NCBI RefSeq assembly: GCF_000237925.1
Contig: NC_031498.1
Location: forward strand, 24,459,738 to 24,523,737
Reading direction: 5' to 3'
Origin: Schistosoma mansoni
Taxonomy: Eukaryota; Platyhelminthes; Trematoda; Strigeidida; Schistosomatidae
Length of the DNA: 64,000 nt
The position numbers and the translations under genes are program-made. The stretch's first letter is position 1. Each line of letters begins with the position of its first letter. Shown here in pieces: positions 22,401 through 34,338 of the stretch. Below the pieces are notes generated by a model. It saw only the letters and a list, made by a program, of their open reading frames with translations, did not search any database and was not told the origin of the DNA.

Positions 22401-25400
22401 TCAGGTCATTAAGGCCACTTCTAACCCAATTTCCTTTTCAGGTACCCCTGGAAGAACCGTTCCACAGTGTGGGCAACCGGGAAGTGATAACTGCCCTCAT
22501 ACCTCTAACAGTACTCAAGACCACTGTATTCATAATCAATCTCCTTCTTCACTTCCTACTATTCCTTCTACCTTGACTTTCAACACTAAACTTCCTCTCT
22601 CGGTTTCCTCCTCAAGTGTCACCATGGCCAACGATTCTAGTGCGCAAAACGCTGTCCCAGGTCTACTAAAACCTCGCTCCAAACTACACATTGGAGCCTT
22701 CAACGTACGTACCCTATGCCAAATCGGTCAACAAGCCTCCTTAGCTAAAACTCTAGAATCTCGTACCGTTGATGTATGCTGTGTCTCCGAAACACGCATA
22801 CAGGATCCCAGTGTGGTCATTCACTTGACCTCACCTCGCCAAAATGGACAGCCGACGAAATACACCCTCCGTGTATCTGGCGACCCGTTGGCTAGTTCTC
22901 GCGGACTTGCAGGTGTAGGCATAGCACTAAGTACAAGGGCAGAACAGGCACTACTAGAATGGATCCCCGTTAACAGTCGCCTGTGTGCTGTCCGGCTAAA
23001 TGGCTCCGTAAGAACTCGAAAGGATAGGGACACACGTCGTTGCCTTTTCGTCGTTTCTGCCTACGCTCCCACTGACTGCAGCCATGATGAAGTGAAAGAT
23101 GACTTTTACAGAAAACTCTCTGAGCTTCTTCAGAAAGCTAAGCGCTCAGACATAGTAGTCGTAGCGGGTGACTTTAATGCCCAGGTAGGCAGCTTAAATC
23201 AAACAGAAAGACATTTAGGTGGATGTTTTAGTATTCCGGCTCAACGAACCGATGATGGTGATCGTCTGTTGCAACTATGCTCAGACAATCGTTTAATTTT
23301 AGCAAACACTAACTTTAAACATAAGGAGAGACATCGTCTAACATGGCGACCACCTGCACCAAACCAACGATGGATTCAAATAAACCATATTGTCATCAGT
23401 CATCGTTGGAGAGGCCCAATAGAAGATTGTCGCTCGTATTGGAATACTTGTTTAGACTCTGATCACGCTTTAATACGAGCGCGCATTTGTCTGCGCCTCA
23501 ATGGACGCAGGAAAATTACACTAAGAAGACCCATTAGGATTGAACTGGAGGACGAGAAAGCCAAATGCGAATTCCAGAAACAACTGAGTTCACATCTAGG
23601 CAGTTCTGTAAACGAGACTGACCCAGATGCTGCTTGGAAAGACATACGAACAGCTGTGGAAACAGCAGTCACATTTATTAGTCATTTAAACCATAGGGCT
23701 CCAAAAAACCAGTGGATTTCCTCTAAGTCTATTTCACTGATGGATTCGCGTAAACTCATCCCATCAGGCTCTGAACACGACGAAGAGCGTAAACAAATTA
23801 GATCAAGGTTGACTAAAAGTCTAAGGAACGATCGTGAGCAGTGGTGGGCAACGAAAGCAAAAGAGATGGAAAAGGCAGCGGCTGTAGGCAACACCAGGCA
23901 ACTATTCAGACTAATAAAAGAAACCGGAATTAAGAAGTCAAGTGTAAGTGAGACAATCTCGGAAAAAGACGGAACCCTTATCTGCTCTCAACCTAAACGT
24001 TTAGAACGATGGGCGGAACACTTTAAGGAGCAGTTTAGCTGGCCTTCAGCTACTGCACAACTACCCACTATTCCCAGAAAACCTGAATGGAACATTGAAG
24101 TAGGCCCCCCGACCCTACTTGAAGTTCAAAAGGCTATAGGTAATCTGAAACGAGGAAAAGCAGCTGGTCCTGATGGATTGGCTCCAGAGGTCTTTAAATA
24201 TGGTGGTCCAATTTTAGCGATTAGGTTGACTAATATTCTGGCTAAAATCTGGGAGACGGATGTAATCCCATCCGACTGGTCACAATCACTGATTGTCCCA
24301 ATATATAAAAAGGGGTCAAAATCATCCTGTGATAACCATAGAGGGATTAGTCTGACTAACATAGCATCTAAAATACTAGCCTCAATAATTATCGGGCGCC
24401 TAACTAAGACTCGTGAACTGCAAACACGAGAAAATCAGGCTGGCTTCAGACCTGGTCGTGGCTGTATCGACCACATATTCACCATTCGTCAAGTTTTAGA
24501 GCACAGACACGCTTATCGGCGTCCGACAATGATAGTTTTTCTTGACTTGAAAGCAGCATTTGACTCTGTAGACCGAGAGGTTCTGTGGCAGTGTCTGTCA
24601 TTGAAAGGTGTACCTGAGAAGTACATAAACCTTTTGAAGGCTCTTTACTCGAACACTATTAGTCGAGTAAGAGCTTATGGCGAACTGTCATATGATTTTA
24701 CAACCTCAAGTGGTGTCCGTCAAGGCTGTCCACTATCCCCGTTTTTGTTTAACTTCATTATAGACCTGTTGCTCGAAATAACACTCTCGTCGACTGAATC
24801 TACAGGAATTGATCTCCTACCAGGGGGACCACTAAGCGACTTAGAATACGCAGATGACATAGTCCTGTTTGGTGAAGACGCTGGCAAAATGCAGAGTCTT
24901 CTGTTGGAACTCAGTAATAATGCCAGGATGTTTGGGATGCGTTTCTCCCCATCCAAATGTAAATTGTTACTCCAGGACTGGCCTGCGTCAACACCCGAAC
25001 TAAGGATAGGGAGTGAAGTAGTCGAACGCGTCGACAACTTCACTTATCTTGGAAGTCTGATCAACCCTAATGGGTTGGTGTCTAACGAAATCTCTGCACG
25101 GATTCAAAAAGCTCGTTTGGCTTTTGCCAACTTACGTCACCTATGGCGTAGACGAGATATCCGTCTATCAATTAAGGGACGAGTATACTGCGCATCAGTT
25201 CGCTCTATTCTACTTTACGGCTGTGAAACATGGCCATTAAGAGTAGAAGATACTCGTAGGTTACTAGTATTTGACCACAGATGCCTTAGAAATATTGGTC
25301 GCATCTGCTGGGATAACCGGGTAAGTAATAGTGAGGTTAGACGCAGGGTATTAGGGAATGATGGTAAATCAGTTGATGAGGTGATGAATCTTCATCGACT

Positions 25401-26685
25401 GAGATGGTTAGGCCACGTGTTACGTATGCCTGAACACCGTTTACCACGACGCGCTATGCTCATTAGTGTAGGGGATGGTTGGAAAAAAGTTAGGGGCGGC
25501 CAAACCAAAACGTGGCATCAGTGTTTGAAGTCACTAACTTCTAGTCTGAGCCATGTTGGCAGATGCAGACTACCTGGTTGGGGTCCGCGTGACTATCGTA
25601 ACCAATGGTTGGAGACTTTGTGTGACATGGCTCAGAATCGATCACAATGGCGTAGGTGTATACACTCTTTATCTTCCCTTAAACCTTGAGACTAAAATTG
25701 CTTCATATCTGCCTTCCTATACTATATCCTTATATACAACCTATAATTTATATACTACTACCAACACTAAATTAACTACTATGAATCCGGTGTTGATCTT
25801 GTTGTGCTAACGGGGTATGGCAACTTGGACCGATGCATATATGTGCCTGGTCCTACGTTGTAGCTGACTGACTGATTTGACACAATTTCAAGACACGAAA
25901 AAAAACATAGAAACAGAGTAAGTTCTTTTTCATACTTTTAATTTATGAGGACAATTAGTAAGGTTTTCAACTATCGAACTGTTTTTTTCTTTTAGAAAAT
26001 CTACGCTTCATGGATGATTTTTTTGATATGACTAAGTTTAGTGGTTAGTATCTTTAGTACGTGTGATGCATGGATACACTTAAACGACAAAGGATACTTC
26101 CGATATAGTATTTGCTTACTTACCATCTGCAGGAGTCATAATAGCATCGTGTAGTAAAGTTGCACAAGTCCCAGCTATCATATGATTTATATGGGTCGAT
26201 CCTATGGGGGCTATAGCTAGGGTTGACTTCATTTTTTCATAGCATCCAAAGTAAGCGGCATGTGCCGGACCAGCACCCCAGATCACTGCACCACTACCTT
26301 TTAGCGAACCTGATACTCCTTCCTGAAGGATTAGACGATACAGACCAGTTAGTAAACCTGGGTAATTAGAACTACCAACAGGCCTCAGACACTGCATTCG
26401 AGTCTTGAACAAAGAGTTAAAAATTGAATTAACAAAACTCACTTTAACACAGTCGACAGGATACATGACAATATGTTCCATTATACCTGCACATGCACCT
26501 GCAAACATGTGTTGTGGCAGTGGACTAGTACTGGGTAAGGACTCATAATCATCGGAATCCTGAAAAGTAGAAGATACACGTGTGCTTATCGAACTAAAAA
26601 CAGACAAGAAGACAGGCAGCCACCTCTGATTAAATATGAAGTGGTCATCCGATATGACAATCAAGTGGTGCATTAAAACCTTCAT
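19479..26685 (-). CDS. SLC25A37: Mitoferrin, mitochondrial iron carrier (SLC25A28/37 family)
   Basis: Likely imports iron across the inner mitochondrial membrane for heme and Fe-S synthesis. Exons, 5' to 3': 26685(start uncertain)-26443, 26403-26124, 21014-20716, 19841-19479. All junctions have GT..AG and keep frame. The three SLC25 repeats show their signatures: PVDCVKTRMQ, PADAVKQRLQ (across the second junction) and [52 protein letters not shown] and [10 protein letters not shown] are close to vertebrate mitoferrins. The core from 26559 gives about 352 residues, near the usual 340. The frame is also open back to an ATG at 26685, but TTTTCAG just before 26559 looks like an acceptor, so the first exon may lie elsewhere. 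The C-terminal ~45 residues have no counterpart I recognise. The long intron 26123-21015 holds an RTE LINE. Symbol: SLC25A28/37 cannot be split. Confidence 0.9.
21970..25873 (+). mobile_element. Full-length RTE-clade LINE (SR2-like) in a mitoferrin intron
   Basis: A 3.9 kb element is flanked by a perfect 13-bp duplication, ATTTGACACAATT (21957-21969 and 25874-25886). It has a ~340 bp leader, one long open frame (22309-25689) and a short 3' untranslated region ending in GCTGACTGACTG, the short-repeat 3' end typical of RTE elements. It lies in the antisense direction to the host gene. Size and layout resemble schistosome SR2; the assignment is from memory of the family, not a search. The intact frame and exact duplication imply a young insertion. 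Confidence 0.88.
22309..25689 (+). CDS. RTE-type LINE polyprotein: AP endonuclease and reverse transcriptase
   Basis: 1126 codons with no interruption. After a Ser/Thr-rich N-terminal region, the apurinic-type endonuclease spans about residues 125-390: AFNVRTL (~130), CVSETRIQD (~160), [10 protein letters not shown] (~285) and the terminal SDHAL (~383). The reverse transcriptase spans about 600-900: [14 protein letters not shown] (~617), [13 protein letters not shown] (~743), [16 protein letters not shown] (~800) and the catalytic EYADDIVLF (~845). The C-terminal part has [19 protein letters not shown] and [15 protein letters not shown]. No RNase H was seen. A second ATG at 22624 precedes the endonuclease closely and could be the real start. 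It can supply trans-acting machinery for the truncated relatives in this window. Confidence 0.92.
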   Translation: MKNGANTKTTHKKVVCDRPQAVVPWALRSRSQVIKATSNPISFSGTPGRTVPQCGQPGSDNCPHTSNSTQDHCIHNQSPSSLPTIPSTLTFNTKLPLSVSSSSVTMANDSSAQNAVPGLLKPRSKLHIGAFNVRTLCQIGQQASLAKTLESRTVDVCCVSETRIQDPSVVIHLTSPRQNGQPTKYTLRVSGDPLASSRGLAGVGIALSTRAEQALLEWIPVNSRLCAVRLNGSVRTRKDRDTRRCLFVVSAYAPTDCSHDEVKDDFYRKLSELLQKAKRSDIVVVAGDFNAQVGSLNQTERHLGGCFSIPAQRTDDGDRLLQLCSDNRLILANTNFKHKERHRLTWRPPAPNQRWIQINHIVISHRWRGPIEDCRSYWNTCLDSDHALIRARICLRLNGRRKITLRRPIRIELEDEKAKCEFQKQLSSHLGSSVNETDPDAAWKDIRTAVETAVTFISHLNHRAPKNQWISSKSISLMDSRKLIPSGSEHDEERKQIRSRLTKSLRNDREQWWATKAKEMEKAAAVGNTRQLFRLIKETGIKKSSVSETISEKDGTLICSQPKRLERWAEHFKEQFSWPSATAQLPTIPRKPEWNIEVGPPTLLEVQKAIGNLKRGKAAGPDGLAPEVFKYGGPILAIRLTNILAKIWETDVIPSDWSQSLIVPIYKKGSKSSCDNHRGISLTNIASKILASIIIGRLTKTRELQTRENQAGFRPGRGCIDHIFTIRQVLEHRHAYRRPTMIVFLDLKAAFDSVDREVLWQCLSLKGVPEKYINLLKALYSNTISRVRAYGELSYDFTTSSGVRQGCPLSPFLFNFIIDLLLEITLSSTESTGIDLLPGGPLSDLEYADDIVLFGEDAGKMQSLLLELSNNARMFGMRFSPSKCKLLLQDWPASTPELRIGSEVVERVDNFTYLGSLINPNGLVSNEISARIQKARLAFANLRHLWRRRDIRLSIKGRVYCASVRSILLYGCETWPLRVEDTRRLLVFDHRCLRNIGRICWDNRVSNSEVRRRVLGNDGKSVDEVMNLHRLRWLGHVLRMPEHRLPRRAMLISVGDGWKKVRGGQTKTWHQCLKSLTSSLSHVGRCRLPGWGPRDYRNQWLETLCDMAQNRSQWRRCIHSLSSLKP
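26404..26442 (-). other. 39-bp micro-intron of mitoferrin
   Basis: GTGAGT..TTCAAG lies between GTTAAA and ACTCGAATG. Removing it restores the carrier signature VDCVKTRMQ. Its length is a multiple of three and it has no stop, so retention would add 13 residues inside the first signature motif. Confidence 0.85.
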
Positions 26686-26699
26686 GTTCAGTACAACTC

Positions 26700-28378
26700 A
26701 ATGCAAAGGTTAATGTGTAATCAGGTTGCTGTCAATCAGCAATTGATTATAAGATCAGAACATATTATGGCTGATCACTAAAACTGGATATATTCTGGTC
26801 CTTCGTGAACTAAGAGTTGAAGGAACTATAAAGGTTTTTGATAAAATACTCTATATCAACAATAACATCGAAGTATACAAGTAATATGCAGAAACGATGT
26901 TTTTTTTCTACCAAAGAAGCAGTGCAAATATCGAGTGATCATCATTCTGTTACTACCCTTAATAATAAATACAATTTACTCGTACGAAATTCCGAAGTCG
27001 TTCCCAACCGAAATTAAACTGAGAATGTAGGATAAATGGGGACGACTTGTCGATAGAATGTTCATAATCTACGTAATGTTTGATTCCAACATTACAACTC
27101 TAGGAAGCTACTCACAACTTAAGCACACAAACGATACAATCTAGTGTTAAAGCTATCCTTTCATATATGCTTATTTCTTCAGATACAAAAAAATATCTGG
27201 TAAAAAAAACGAAATAATGCACGACTTGGATTATCAAGCTTCTTGGTTGGAAAATATGAATAAAGACGAATAAATAAAATAAACTTAGGGAGCACAACCT
27301 AACTATTGGTAAATATTCAGATTATTATGTTTAACATTCAGGAGATAAAAAAGAACTACTTGATCCAGAGATTAGTAAGAAACTCATAAGACAGAAGAAA
27401 AAGCATCCGTTAGGCTCTCTTCAATGAGTACACCAACGCCAGGAACGTTACTATGGACAGCCTGGCAAATCCTATTATTACGTCATATTAAGTGCTGAAT
27501 AAATCCAGTGTCTCACAGGATTTTTCCTCAGAGCTCCAAATCCTTTCAGCGACCTTTCCTTCAGTTTGATCACTGGCGGCCTTGAAAACCTGTACGTCTG
27601 TTGTAATAAGCTACTCGTTGAAATAAGTTAGCGAATATTAAAAGTTCAGTCACGCAGTGTGGTCAAGAGAGCAGGATTCACGAGTCCTGCGCCTATTTAG
27701 GCGAAAAGTAGACAATTCAGCGACATTTAAAATACAGAGCGACATAAAGAAGAAAATCCGCATTATTTCCCGGACAGGAGAAAAAGAAGACATTTTGGAG
27801 CGTTTTCTCATTGTTTTCCGATGCATTTTCCCTTTTGTTCGCCTTTATTGATAGTTTGGGCAATGAAGTATGCTACATTAAAGACAATTTCTGTCTCGGC
27901 GTAGCCTGGCAGTCTAGCATGACTTTTCTTAGTTTGGAAGCACTGTTATTTGTGACACAAATGTTACTTAATCATGCCTCAAACAGCTCTAATAGAAATC
28001 CTCTAAGATGTATGACGCTACTAAGATTGATAGATCCCAAGTAAGGTATAGATCCGGAAACTTTGCAGAACAGTGCATTTTTGTGCAAAAACATTTAGGA
28101 TGTTCACAAACATCTACAACTACCTATGTACAACAAATTACCTCATCCACCATAATCGTAACAAAACATGCGGATGTAGCGGAGGAATCGTCTTTCGCTC
28201 ATCCGACCTAACAGATAATTCATTTTTCGTTTGTAAGGTCAGATAACCAAAGATGTACTTAAGAAAAAAAGAAACTAATGTTTTCTCTACTCTTCTTTCA
28301 GTTACATCTGCGAGATGATTGATTGTCATATTTCGAAGAAGCCAGTTCTCAGTCACTCCAATTCCTCACAGTCCTCAG
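26700..28378. other. Sequence upstream of mitoferrin, no gene assigned
   Basis: This stretch may hold the mitoferrin promoter and an unseen 5' exon. Short frames around 27657-28211 have no recognisable domain. Confidence 0.45.
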
Positions 28379-29011
28379 TCTTCATTAATCATACGGAATA
28401 GTAGGCCGTTTAATCTGTGTTAATCCTTTCAGCTTGCTTAACACTTGAGATTCAGCTTCTTCTTTAAAGTATTCACTGACGGAATCGATACCACTTGTTT
28501 GGATGGAGCACCCCGATCATTACCCACTAAACGAGAAAAACACAATCCCATTCTTAGTTTATTTGATCGCGGTTTTTGAATCTCCTAAAGGCGATAAAGA
28601 AGATGATCAGTTATGGAGGGAACAAAAATATATGACATGCTCATACCCAAGTTATTATTTAACATACGGAATGCCAATATAAGGTCACTTCGACTTCTGT
28701 TATAAGGAAAAAAGTTTAAGCTTTCTAAGAGCTCATTATAGGGGAGCTTGGAAAGACCCGTCAATAACCTTATTCTCACATGTTGCAGACTCATTCTTGA
28801 CAAGACAAAGGCTGTCTGTTTGGAGGGGTACATTGAGTTAGACCTCACATAAGTGGGTTATAAAGCCTGCAACACCTTTGCCAAAGCGTTTGAGTGCTCA
28901 ACAAAGTCACTATAACACTCAAAAACCACTGACAGCTGCCTCATTGCGATTATTATTTATATTATTAATAATGGCTTTATTCAATATTATAATGATTAAT
29001 TGCTATGAAGT
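28379..29011 (-). pseudogene. CR1-type LINE relic, C-terminal part (split by the LTR element)
   Basis: The minus strand reads LLTGLSKLPYNELLESLNFF, then LILAFRMLNNNLGMSMSYIF. It aligns with LVKGLSKLPYDERLKRLNLF and LILAFRIFNYDLGVNMSYLF of the CR1-type frame at 41423-42796. Frameshifts are present. The remainder of the same copy continues beyond the LTR insertion at 34339. Confidence 0.8.
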
Positions 29012-29331
29012 TGTAGCTGTGAATAATTCCCCAAAATCAATAGCTCATTAAGTGTTCGACATTGGATGCTGACCATGTTGTTTAAGTGGACTTGTTTAAC
29101 TGAAGGCTTTCGGTCATGCATCCGTACCAGATCACGTTTCAACACAGCGTGGGACACAGCTCCTACGTTTCATTAGCCAGCTTATAGAAAAGGTCCTCGA
29201 TATATTGGTAACGAATCAAATATATCTTTCCTGCCTCTTCTCGTCTGACTTCTGATTTCTATCTGACTGGGAACGATCGAACATAGAAGGTGCTACTGGT
29301 ATCCAGTTGTAAAACTAGAATATCCGTTGCA
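29012..29331 (+). repeat. 5' LTR of the Gypsy-type element
   Basis: 320 bp, starting TGTAGCTG and ending CCGTTGCA. Matches 34019-34338 almost completely. Confidence 0.9.
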
Positions 29332-29640
29332 TCGTCATTGGTGAGACCGACGTGATCTGGTACACCAAGTCAATATACTGTGAGTCTGTTCCATTTTGGA
29401 ATATTATTATTCATTGTTATTCTTTATTTGAATTTTATATATTGTGATATACTTTTTTCGCGAATTTTTTTTCTCGGATATATTTTAATTAGACAATTTT
29501 CGTTATCTATATTAATATAACGGAACACTCACCCCAAGTTTTTTAAGTTAAAGTCTATTCCCCCTATTTCGATTCAGTTAACGCCATTTTGGCCCGACAA
29601 TATCGAGTCCTGGTTCCGCTATGCAGAAGCCGATTTTTGC

Positions 29641-30351
29641 ATGCACGGAATCACGGACTCGCGCACACGTTTCCTCGCGGTAGTTAAGGCGTTACCGCGC
29701 GAGTTTAACAGGTACGTAACACCTAGTATGTTTACTAGTGATGTTTCCGAACCTTACGAATCGCTTAAGCTATCGATTTTAAAACGAGGAGACCTAACTG
29801 ATCGACAACGGTTAGACCAACTCCTTAACAATATCGACTTGCAACATGGTTCTGCGACGGACATGTTGCTTAGAATGAGAGAAGTCATCGGCCAACGAAC
29901 TTTCGATGATGGCCTATTTAGACAACTTTTCTTGTCTAAACTCCCTCAACAGGTGCAGGCAGTGCTTGTTTCATTTCAAAACAATGCCATAGATGAACTA
30001 GCTGCATCTGCCGATCGAATCTTGGAAATCACTAGATCTTCTAAGGCCGAGGTTTTTTCCGTCAAAGAAAAACCCCAATCGACCTCGACTGACATGGCCG
30101 AACTATGTCACACGCTTACACGATATCTTAGAGTTCGCAATGACCGTAGTCGGTCAAAAACCCCGCGTAGAAGTGCCTCACGTAAGCGATCTGGCTCTCG
30201 ACCACGAGAGACAGACAATCCCGACTGGTGCTGGTATCATAACCAGTACGGTAAGTTTTCCAGAAACTGCAGGAAACCTTGCAATTATCCGACCCCAAAA
30301 TCGAGTGACACGAAAAACAGTTCGGGAAACTTCCCAGCCGGCACGCGTTAA
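29641..30351 (+). CDS. Gag-like protein of the Gypsy-type element
   Basis: A capsid-like region is followed by an Arg/Ser-rich stretch and a single zinc-knuckle-like cluster, [18 protein letters not shown]. This cysteine/histidine spacing is common just upstream of the protease in Gypsy elements of invertebrates. The frame is also open upstream of the first ATG, with gag-like sequence. It lies just before pol in a different frame. Confidence 0.75.
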   Translation: MHGITDSRTRFLAVVKALPREFNRYVTPSMFTSDVSEPYESLKLSILKRGDLTDRQRLDQLLNNIDLQHGSATDMLLRMREVIGQRTFDDGLFRQLFLSKLPQQVQAVLVSFQNNAIDELAASADRILEITRSSKAEVFSVKEKPQSTSTDMAELCHTLTRYLRVRNDRSRSKTPRRSASRKRSGSRPRETDNPDWCWYHNQYGKFSRNCRKPCNYPTPKSSDTKNSSGNFPAGTR

Positions 30352-30398
30352 CGGCAACCGTAGCCGGCGAACACAGCCGCCTCTTATATGTCACGGAT

Positions 30399-33300
30399 GT
30401 GACTACGAAAGTTCGCTACCTCGTCGACACTGGCGCAGAAGTTAGCGTTCTTCCAGCAAATCCCGACGACAGACTTCGCGAGTCTGTTTTAAGTTTACAG
30501 GCGGCAAACGGAAAGCCGATCGCTACTTACGGTAAAAGGTACGTCTACCTTAACGTGGGTTTACGCAAACCCATACACTGGATTTTCGTGGTTGCAGACG
30601 TCTCTATGCCAATCATTGGTATAGACCTGTTACAACACCACAATCTACTCATCGACACACTCTCACGAAGGTTAATAGACGGAAACACTAAGTTATCCGT
30701 TTGCGTAACTCCTTGTTCTGGTTGCAGGTTATCCCCAGTCACGATTAAGCACGCCATAGACCCCTTGTACCAATCAGCACTCGACAAATACCCCGGGATA
30801 TACCAATCGCAATCGAAATTACCTTGTGTAACCAGCAATGTTACACATCACATCTCGACTACAGGACCACCTGTATTTTCGAAAGCTCGAAGACTCGCTC
30901 CCGAGAAGCTTAGGTTAGCTAAAAACGAATTCGACCACATGATGGACCTAGGGATAATTCGACCATCGAATAGTCCATGGGCATCCCCATTGCACATGGT
31001 CCCTAAAAAGGACAACAATGATTGGCGGCCAACTGGTGATTATCGGCGTCTGAATGCTAAAACCATTCCCGATCGTTACCCGCTGCCTCATATTCACGAT
31101 TTGACAGCTACCTTGAAAGGTACAACTGTCTTTTCGAAAATCGACTTGGTTAAAGCTTATAACCAAATACCGATGGCACCTGACGACATTCCTAAAACCG
31201 CCATCATCACTCCTTTCGGTCTTTACGAATTTCTAAGAATGCCTCTTGGTTTAAGAAATGCGGCTCAAACCTTCCAAAGGTTTATCGACGATGTCTTCCG
31301 AGGTCTCAACTTCGTACATGCGTATGTTGATGACTGTCTAATAGCAAGTCCGGACAGAGAATCGCATCTCAAGCATCTGGACATTGTTTTCGATCGACTC
31401 CAAAGGCATGGCATTACTGTCAACATTCAGAAATGCCAAATCGCAACTAACTCCTTAGACTTCTTAGGACACACTATTGATGCCCAAGGCATCCGACCCC
31501 TTAGGAGCAAAGTGGCGGCCATTCTGGATTACCCAGAACCGACCACGATCAAGCACTTACGAACTTTTAACGGACTCGTAAGTTTCTATAGACGGTTCAT
31601 ACCTAAATGCACGTCCCTTATGAAACCGTTAACCGATCAGCTTCGTGGAAATGCGAAATCAATTAGTTTAGACGACATAGCCCGTAAAGCATTCTCCACA
31701 GTTAAGGAACACATCGCTAAAGCAACCCTGCTTGCTCATCAGGACACTCAAGCGCCCATTAGTATCGCAGTAGACGCATCCGACTCAGCAATCGGAGCAG
31801 TCTTACAACAATGGGTTAACAACTCGTGGCAACCTCTAGGATTTTTCTCGAGACGGTTGTTAGACGCGGAATCTAGGTACAGCACGTTCGGTAGGGAACT
31901 CCTAGCTATGTATTGTGCTGTACGGCATTTTCAACATTCCATCGAAGGAAGAGAATTTACGCTTTTTACCGATCACAAACCTCTTACCTTCCCTTTAAAT
32001 TCATCTTCAGACAAGTACTCACCGCGAGAGTCTCGACAACTCGACTACATTTCCCAGTTTACTTCAGACATACAACATATTTCTGGAGCAAACAATGTAG
32101 TCGCAGACGCCTTGTCTCGAATTAGCTCCTTGAACAGTTTCCAAGGAATCGACCTTCTTAAACTCGCTCAGCTTCAAAAAGAAGACATTGATCTTCAGCA
32201 TGAGTTATCCTCGACAACTCTCAAACTAAGTGTTAGGCAGATGGGAACAGGTAAGGAAACCTTACTCTGTGACACATCTACAGGTAGGGATCGTCCAATT
32301 GTACCAAAACATTATCGCCGCTACGTCTTCAATACGTTGCACAATCTTTCTCACCCAGGTGCTCGTGCAACAGTCAAACTTATAGCCGAACGCTTTTGCT
32401 GGCCTGGCATGAATAAAGACGTGAGGGAGTGGGCACGCTCCTGTGTTAGCTGTCAGAAAGCTAAGGTCGTAAGACACAACAAATGTCCCTTAGGCTCTTT
32501 CAAAACCCCTGACGCTCGTTTCGACCACGTTCATCTAGATTTGGTAGGACCCTTACCCGACTCGAACGGATACTCATATCTCCTAACATGCGTAGACCGT
32601 CTTACTCGATCGCCAGAAGCAGTACCGATTAAGGACATTACTGCTGAAACCGTGGCCCGCGCTTTCGTCGAACGATGGGTAGCAAGTTTCGGCTGCCCTT
32701 CCACAATCACTACAGACCGCGGACGCCAGTTTGAATCTGGACTTTTCCGTTGTCTAACCTCACTTTTAGGAATCACGCGCTTCCGAACGACCGCCTACCA
32801 CCCACAAGCAAACGGGTTGGTAGAACGTTTTCATCGACAACTAAAAGCCTCATTATCAGCTTCAAACGTTTCACAGTGGACAGACACTCTTCCACTCGTC
32901 TTGCTAGGTATCCGCAATGCAGTGAAAGCTGACATTGGATACACGGCATCTCAACTCGTTTACGGAACGACACTCCGACTCCCAGGAGAATTCGTGGATC
33001 CTTCAGCTTCTTCATTGAACATGGATCTAAACTCTTACACGAGTAGGCTTACAAACGCTATGCGTTCAGTTAAACCTGCTCACACTCGACCTCAATCAAC
33101 TGATGTTTTCGTTCAACCCGAATTACGACATAGTACACACGTCCTCGTTCGTCGAGACTCACATCGACGACCCCTCGAATCAGCATACGAAGGACCCTTC
33201 AAAGTTCTTCAACGCGAACCTAAGTACTATGTATTAGATAAGAACGGTACGAACGATAGCATCAGTATCGACCGACTCAAAGCAGCGCACTTAGAAGGAA

Positions 33301-33482
33301 ACCCTAGCTACGTCGATTTTCCTTCGGTACAAGCAAACGACACAGCTACTACACTCGTAGTACCCTACACGACAACCGACACACAACTTGATACTTCGTC
33401 AACGTCGATAGATAAACCTGAAACAACGCGTTCTGGAAGACGAGTAAGATTTCCAGAACATCTTAACGAATATTGCACGTAG
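30399..33482 (+). CDS. Pol polyprotein of the Gypsy-type element
   Basis: 1027 codons. Protease with [11 protein letters not shown] near the start; reverse transcriptase with the YVDDCLIAS active site at about residue 308; RNase H beginning [13 protein letters not shown] at about 458; integrase with an HHCC-type region ([12 protein letters not shown], about 650-690), [12 protein letters not shown] and [13 protein letters not shown]. Domain order is that of Gypsy/Ty3. The C-terminal tail is Thr/Asp-rich. Confidence 0.92.
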   Translation: MTTKVRYLVDTGAEVSVLPANPDDRLRESVLSLQAANGKPIATYGKRYVYLNVGLRKPIHWIFVVADVSMPIIGIDLLQHHNLLIDTLSRRLIDGNTKLSVCVTPCSGCRLSPVTIKHAIDPLYQSALDKYPGIYQSQSKLPCVTSNVTHHISTTGPPVFSKARRLAPEKLRLAKNEFDHMMDLGIIRPSNSPWASPLHMVPKKDNNDWRPTGDYRRLNAKTIPDRYPLPHIHDLTATLKGTTVFSKIDLVKAYNQIPMAPDDIPKTAIITPFGLYEFLRMPLGLRNAAQTFQRFIDDVFRGLNFVHAYVDDCLIASPDRESHLKHLDIVFDRLQRHGITVNIQKCQIATNSLDFLGHTIDAQGIRPLRSKVAAILDYPEPTTIKHLRTFNGLVSFYRRFIPKCTSLMKPLTDQLRGNAKSISLDDIARKAFSTVKEHIAKATLLAHQDTQAPISIAVDASDSAIGAVLQQWVNNSWQPLGFFSRRLLDAESRYSTFGRELLAMYCAVRHFQHSIEGREFTLFTDHKPLTFPLNSSSDKYSPRESRQLDYISQFTSDIQHISGANNVVADALSRISSLNSFQGIDLLKLAQLQKEDIDLQHELSSTTLKLSVRQMGTGKETLLCDTSTGRDRPIVPKHYRRYVFNTLHNLSHPGARATVKLIAERFCWPGMNKDVREWARSCVSCQKAKVVRHNKCPLGSFKTPDARFDHVHLDLVGPLPDSNGYSYLLTCVDRLTRSPEAVPIKDITAETVARAFVERWVASFGCPSTITTDRGRQFESGLFRCLTSLLGITRFRTTAYHPQANGLVERFHRQLKASLSASNVSQWTDTLPLVLLGIRNAVKADIGYTASQLVYGTTLRLPGEFVDPSASSLNMDLNSYTSRLTNAMRSVKPAHTRPQSTDVFVQPELRHSTHVLVRRDSHRRPLESAYEGPFKVLQREPKYYVLDKNGTNDSISIDRLKAAHLEGNPSYVDFPSVQANDTATTLVVPYTTTDTQLDTSSTSIDKPETTRSGRRVRFPEHLNEYCT

Positions 33483-34018
33483 GACATAAGCTTTGTCTTG
33501 AATTACCCTTGCATAGTTTATTATAAATTTTTTTTTTAATATGCTCATTTTTTTTTATTTATATGAAAAAAAACAAAGCATTTTTTTGATTTTTTTGAGC
33601 GTATATATATATATTTTTATATATAAAAAAAAACCAAAAGAAAACCATTTTTTTCCGATCGCTTTTACGCTTTTTGTAAGTGTATCAGTTTATTCATTTT
33701 TTTTCCCGCTCATCTTGTGTCCCTACGCAAGTACGAGTGTATTTTCGACATGCACTCACACGTTTTATTTTTCCTCTTTTCCAGGACGGCTGGAAAAGAA
33801 CGACGAAGTTTCGCAAGGAACCGGAATTTTTCATTGTACTATATTTCTTTATTGCTATGTTGTACATTTTGGTCCCATAGTTTAAGGAAAGACGACCAGA
33901 CGCTGCTAAACGAAGCAAGCTATCAGAAGAGTGTTTACCAACGACAAACTCGTTGGGTTTAAACTTCTGGCTGGTCACGTCTTAGGGGCATCACTACCTC
34001 ACTAGGGGGGGAGTGATC

Positions 34019-34338
34019 TGTAGCTGTAAATAATTCCCCAAAATCAATAGCTCATTAAGTGTTCGACATTGGATGCTGACCATGTTGTTTAAGTGGACTT
34101 GTTTAACTGAAGGCTTTCGGTCATGCATCCGTACCAGATCACGTTTCAACACAGCGTGGGACACAGCTCCTACGTTTCATTAGCCAGCTTATAGAAAAGG
34201 TCCTCGATATATTGGTAACGAATCAAATATATCTTTCCTGCCTCTTCTCGTCTGACTTCTGATTTCTATCTGACTGGGAACGATCGAACATAGAAGGTGC
34301 TACTGGTATCCAGTTGTAAAACTAGAATATCCGTTGCA
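34019..34338 (+). repeat. 3' LTR of the Gypsy-type element
   Basis: 320 bp, near-identical to 29012-29331, preceded by a run of seven G that fits a polypurine tract. Confidence 0.9.

Larger units (their letters stand above)
29012..34338 (+). mobile_element. Gypsy/Ty3-type LTR retrotransposon, looks whole
   Basis: Two 320-bp LTRs (29012-29331 and 34019-34338, TG..CA) enclose a gag-like frame and a pol frame in the order protease, reverse transcriptase, RNase H, integrase, the Gypsy order. A G-rich tract precedes the 3' LTR. The LTRs differ at one position as I read them, so the copy is very young. No large deletion is apparent. It sits inside an older CR1-type LINE copy in the opposite orientation. 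A clean target duplication was not found. Family name within schistosome Gypsy elements is not assigned. Confidence 0.9.
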
